A DNA stretch of 64,000 nucleotides from Candidatus Accumulibacter sp. UBA704 (lineage in GTDB: Bacteria > Pseudomonadota > Gammaproteobacteria > Burkholderiales > Rhodocyclaceae), in contig DBMG01000004.1 of the NCBI GenBank assembly GCA_002304785.1, positions 80,422 through 144,421 of the forward strand, given 5' to 3'. Shown piece by piece: positions 62,519 through 64,000 of the stretch; position 1 is the stretch's first letter, and each line of letters begins with the position of its first letter. Below the pieces are notes generated by a model. It searched no databases. It was not told where the DNA came from and worked only from the letters and a program-made list of their open reading frames with translations. The position numbers were made by a program, and so were the translations under genes.

Positions 62519-62625
62519 GGACGACTCCTTGGATTGACCGGGTGGACGCGTTGTAATGGTGAAATGATATCCAAAAGACGACGGCAGGCGATTGCGTATT
62601 TAACTCAACGACCGTCATTTCAAGC

Positions 62626-62642
62626 AATAATCTATAATTATT
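62626..62642. promoter_or_regulatory. Inverted repeat in leuA/Lrp intergenic region
   Basis: AATAAT-CTATA-ATTATT, a 6-bp inverted repeat with a 5-base spacer, in the AT-rich gap between leuA and the Lrp-type regulator. A second small palindrome (CAAT-C-ATTG) is at 62667-62675. Lrp-family proteins favour AT-rich dyads, so this may be an Lrp-type operator; inference. Confidence 0.45.
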
Positions 62643-62693
62643 ACGTTATATATCGGCAGTTAATTACAATCATTGTTTTGGGTGGGCAATTTA

Positions 62694-63155
62694 ATGGACA
62701 TCGATCGTTACGACCGGCAGATCCTGCAGATCCTCCAGGAAGATGGGCGCATCAGCAACCAGGACTTGGCCGACCGCATCGGACTTTCCCCCTCGCCCTG
62801 CCTGCGCCGGCTGCGCGCACTGGAAGACGCCGGGATCGTGACCGGCTACCGCGCCCTGCTCAACGCCAAGGCGCTCGGTTATTCCCTGATGGCGCTGATC
62901 TACATCTCGATGGACATGCATACCCCCGAACGCTTCGAGAACTTCGAACAACAGATCCGGCAGATTTCCGAAGTCCTCGAATGCCTGTTGATCACCGGGC
63001 AGGATGCCGATTACCAGATCAAGGTGGTGGTCAAGGACATGGACGCCTTCCAGGAACTGCTGCTCAACCGCATCACCCGCATCCAGGGCGTGACCGGCGT
63101 ACACTCCAGTTTTGTCCTGCGCAAGGTCATCGACAAGACTGCCGTGCCGGTGTGA
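62694..63155 (+). CDS. Lrp/AsnC-family transcriptional regulator
   Basis: 153 residues: HTH (YDRQILQILQEDGRISNQDLADRIGLSPSPCLRRLRAL) and RAM domain (VLECLLITGQDADYQIKVVVKDMDAFQELL). Divergent from leuA, so a role in branched-chain amino acid control is plausible. The ATG at 62694 gives MDIDRYDR. It shares family but not close sequence with the regulator at 4821. A probable oxidoreductase gene follows 27 bases downstream. Confidence 0.92.
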   Translation: MDIDRYDRQILQILQEDGRISNQDLADRIGLSPSPCLRRLRALEDAGIVTGYRALLNAKALGYSLMALIYISMDMHTPERFENFEQQIRQISEVLECLLITGQDADYQIKVVVKDMDAFQELLLNRITRIQGVTGVHSSFVLRKVIDKTAVPV

Positions 63156-63182
63156 GCGGCGAATTCATCAGGGAAGAAAAAA

Positions 63183-64000
63183 TTGCAGATCGAGCAGACT
63201 GAAGCCGTCGTCATCGGCGCCGGGGTGATCGGCCTGGCGTGCGCACGCGCCCTGGCCGGCCGCGGGATTGAAACGCTCGTTGTGGAGCGGCATGAGGACT
63301 TCGGGCAGGAAACCAGTTCGCGCAACAGCGAGGTCATTCACGCCGGACTCTACTACCCCTCCGACACGCTGAAAGCGCGTTTCTGCGTCCAGGGCAACCG
63401 GGAACTCTACGCCTACTGCGCCGAGCGCGGCATTGCGCACAAGCGCTGTGGCAAGCTCATCGTCGCCACGCATCAAGCGCAGGTCGCCCAACTGCATAGA
63501 TTGCAGGAACAGGCCATGCATAACGGCGTCGGCGATACGCGCATGCTTGACCGGCACGAGGCACAAGCGCTGGAACCGTCTCTACTCTGCGTCGCCGCGC
63601 TGCATTCGCCGTCCACCGGCATCATCGATTCGCATGCCTTGATGCTCTCCTTGCTGGGAGACGCCGAAGCGCGTGGCGCCGTTTTTTCGCCGCATTCCAT
63701 GGTACAGTCGATCGAAGCCCGGGAAGGGGCGATCCGGCTGGAAGTCACCAGCGGAGGGGCTGAAATGCAGCTCGACGCACCCCTGGTCATCAATGCCGCC
63801 GGCCTCTCGGCGCCTGCCCTGACCCATACCATCCGGGATTACCCGCCCTCGCTCATTCCCTCCGCTTTTTTTGCCAAGGGCAACTATTACGCTCTGGCGG
63901 GACGATCTCCTTTCTCGCATCTGGTTTATCCCGTACCCGAAGAGGGTGGGCTGGGCGTGCACCTGACACTCGATCTCGGCGGCCAGGCACGCTTCGGCCC
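63183..64000 (+). CDS. FAD-dependent oxidoreductase, LhgO/DAO family (truncated at window edge)
   Basis: 272 residues visible, open to the window end. FAD-binding AVVIGAGVIGLACARAL, then the signature ETSSRNSEVIHAGLYYP of L-2-hydroxyglutarate oxidase-like enzymes. Further on KRCGKLIVATH, LVINAAGLSAPAL and the FAKGNYYALAG stretch. Start is a TTG at 63183 behind AGGGAAG (seven-base spacing), 27 bases after the Lrp-type gene. Substrate not determinable. Confidence 0.85.
   Translation, partial: MQIEQTEAVVIGAGVIGLACARALAGRGIETLVVERHEDFGQETSSRNSEVIHAGLYYPSDTLKARFCVQGNRELYAYCAERGIAHKRCGKLIVATHQAQVAQLHRLQEQAMHNGVGDTRMLDRHEAQALEPSLLCVAALHSPSTGIIDSHALMLSLLGDAEARGAVFSPHSMVQSIEAREGAIRLEVTSGGAEMQLDAPLVINAAGLSAPALTHTIRDYPPSLIPSAFFAKGNYYALAGRSPFSHLVYPVPEEGGLGVHLTLDLGGQARFG

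Overview
The window reads as a chromosomal segment of a GC-rich betaproteobacterium, most likely Rhodocyclales-like. The evidence is the conserved neighbourhoods rsmB-DUF4390-ntrY-ntrX, hprK-ptsN-hpf-rpoN-lptB, ribE-ribBA-ribH-nusB-thiL-pgpA-pncC and priA/hemE, together with an FMN-independent rib cluster and an E. coli-type PssA. I see no insertion sequence, prophage, CRISPR array or rRNA. One tRNA gene is present. Genus assignment is inference.

Layout. 1-0.9 kb: thiS-thiG (thiG cut by the window edge). 1.1-4.8 kb: a potABCD polyamine ABC transporter. 4.8-9.6 kb: an Lrp-type regulator, an APH/P-loop kinase fusion, an SDR-like protein, a compact tRNA-Gly(CCC) unit and purT. 9.7-11.5 kb: an XRE-cupin regulator facing a BenE transporter across two copies of a palindromic operator. 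11.5-15.9 kb: pssA, a CpxA/CpxR-like pair and an EF-hand protein. Two exact GTAAA-N5-GTAAA sites lie between cpxR and the EF-hand gene. 16-21.3 kb: DUF1840 protein, fructokinase (mak) with an MFS carrier, two uncharacterised proteins (one with calcium-loop motifs) and a TauE/SafE exporter. 21.4-24.8 kb: priA and hemE, separated by an AT-rich stretch with DnaA-box-like nonamers. 24.9-30.1 kb: ntrX (degenerate), ntrY, a DUF4390 protein and rsmB. 30.4-33.1 kb: a pteridine-reductase-like SDR, ttcA and a cyclase-like/FHA protein. 33.2-39.4 kb: psiF-like gene, hprK, ptsN, hpf, rpoN, lptB, recX and recA with an SOS box. 39.5-44.3 kb: pncC, pgpA, thiL, nusB, ribH, ribBA, ribE.

44.4-58.2 kb is the most unusual part: a universal stress protein followed by 17 co-directional membrane-protein genes in two back-to-back Mrp-type antiporter operons. 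The upstream operon is a canonical mrpABCDEFG. The downstream one has mrpE-F-G, a stand-alone DUF4040 protein matching the C-terminal part of MrpA, mrpB-C, three NuoL/M/N-type D subunits and a 91-residue two-helix protein. It has no full MrpA and no adjacent hydrogenase or complex I redox subunits.

58.6-64 kb: a MASE1 histidine kinase with a FixJ-type regulator (divergent from mrpA), leuA facing an Lrp-type regulator, and the start of an FAD-dependent oxidoreductase. Much of the window is housekeeping (cofactors, translation, replication, sigma-54/PTS-Ntr control). Accessory interest lies in the antiporter double operon, the Cpx-type regulon and several proteins with degenerate catalytic sites.
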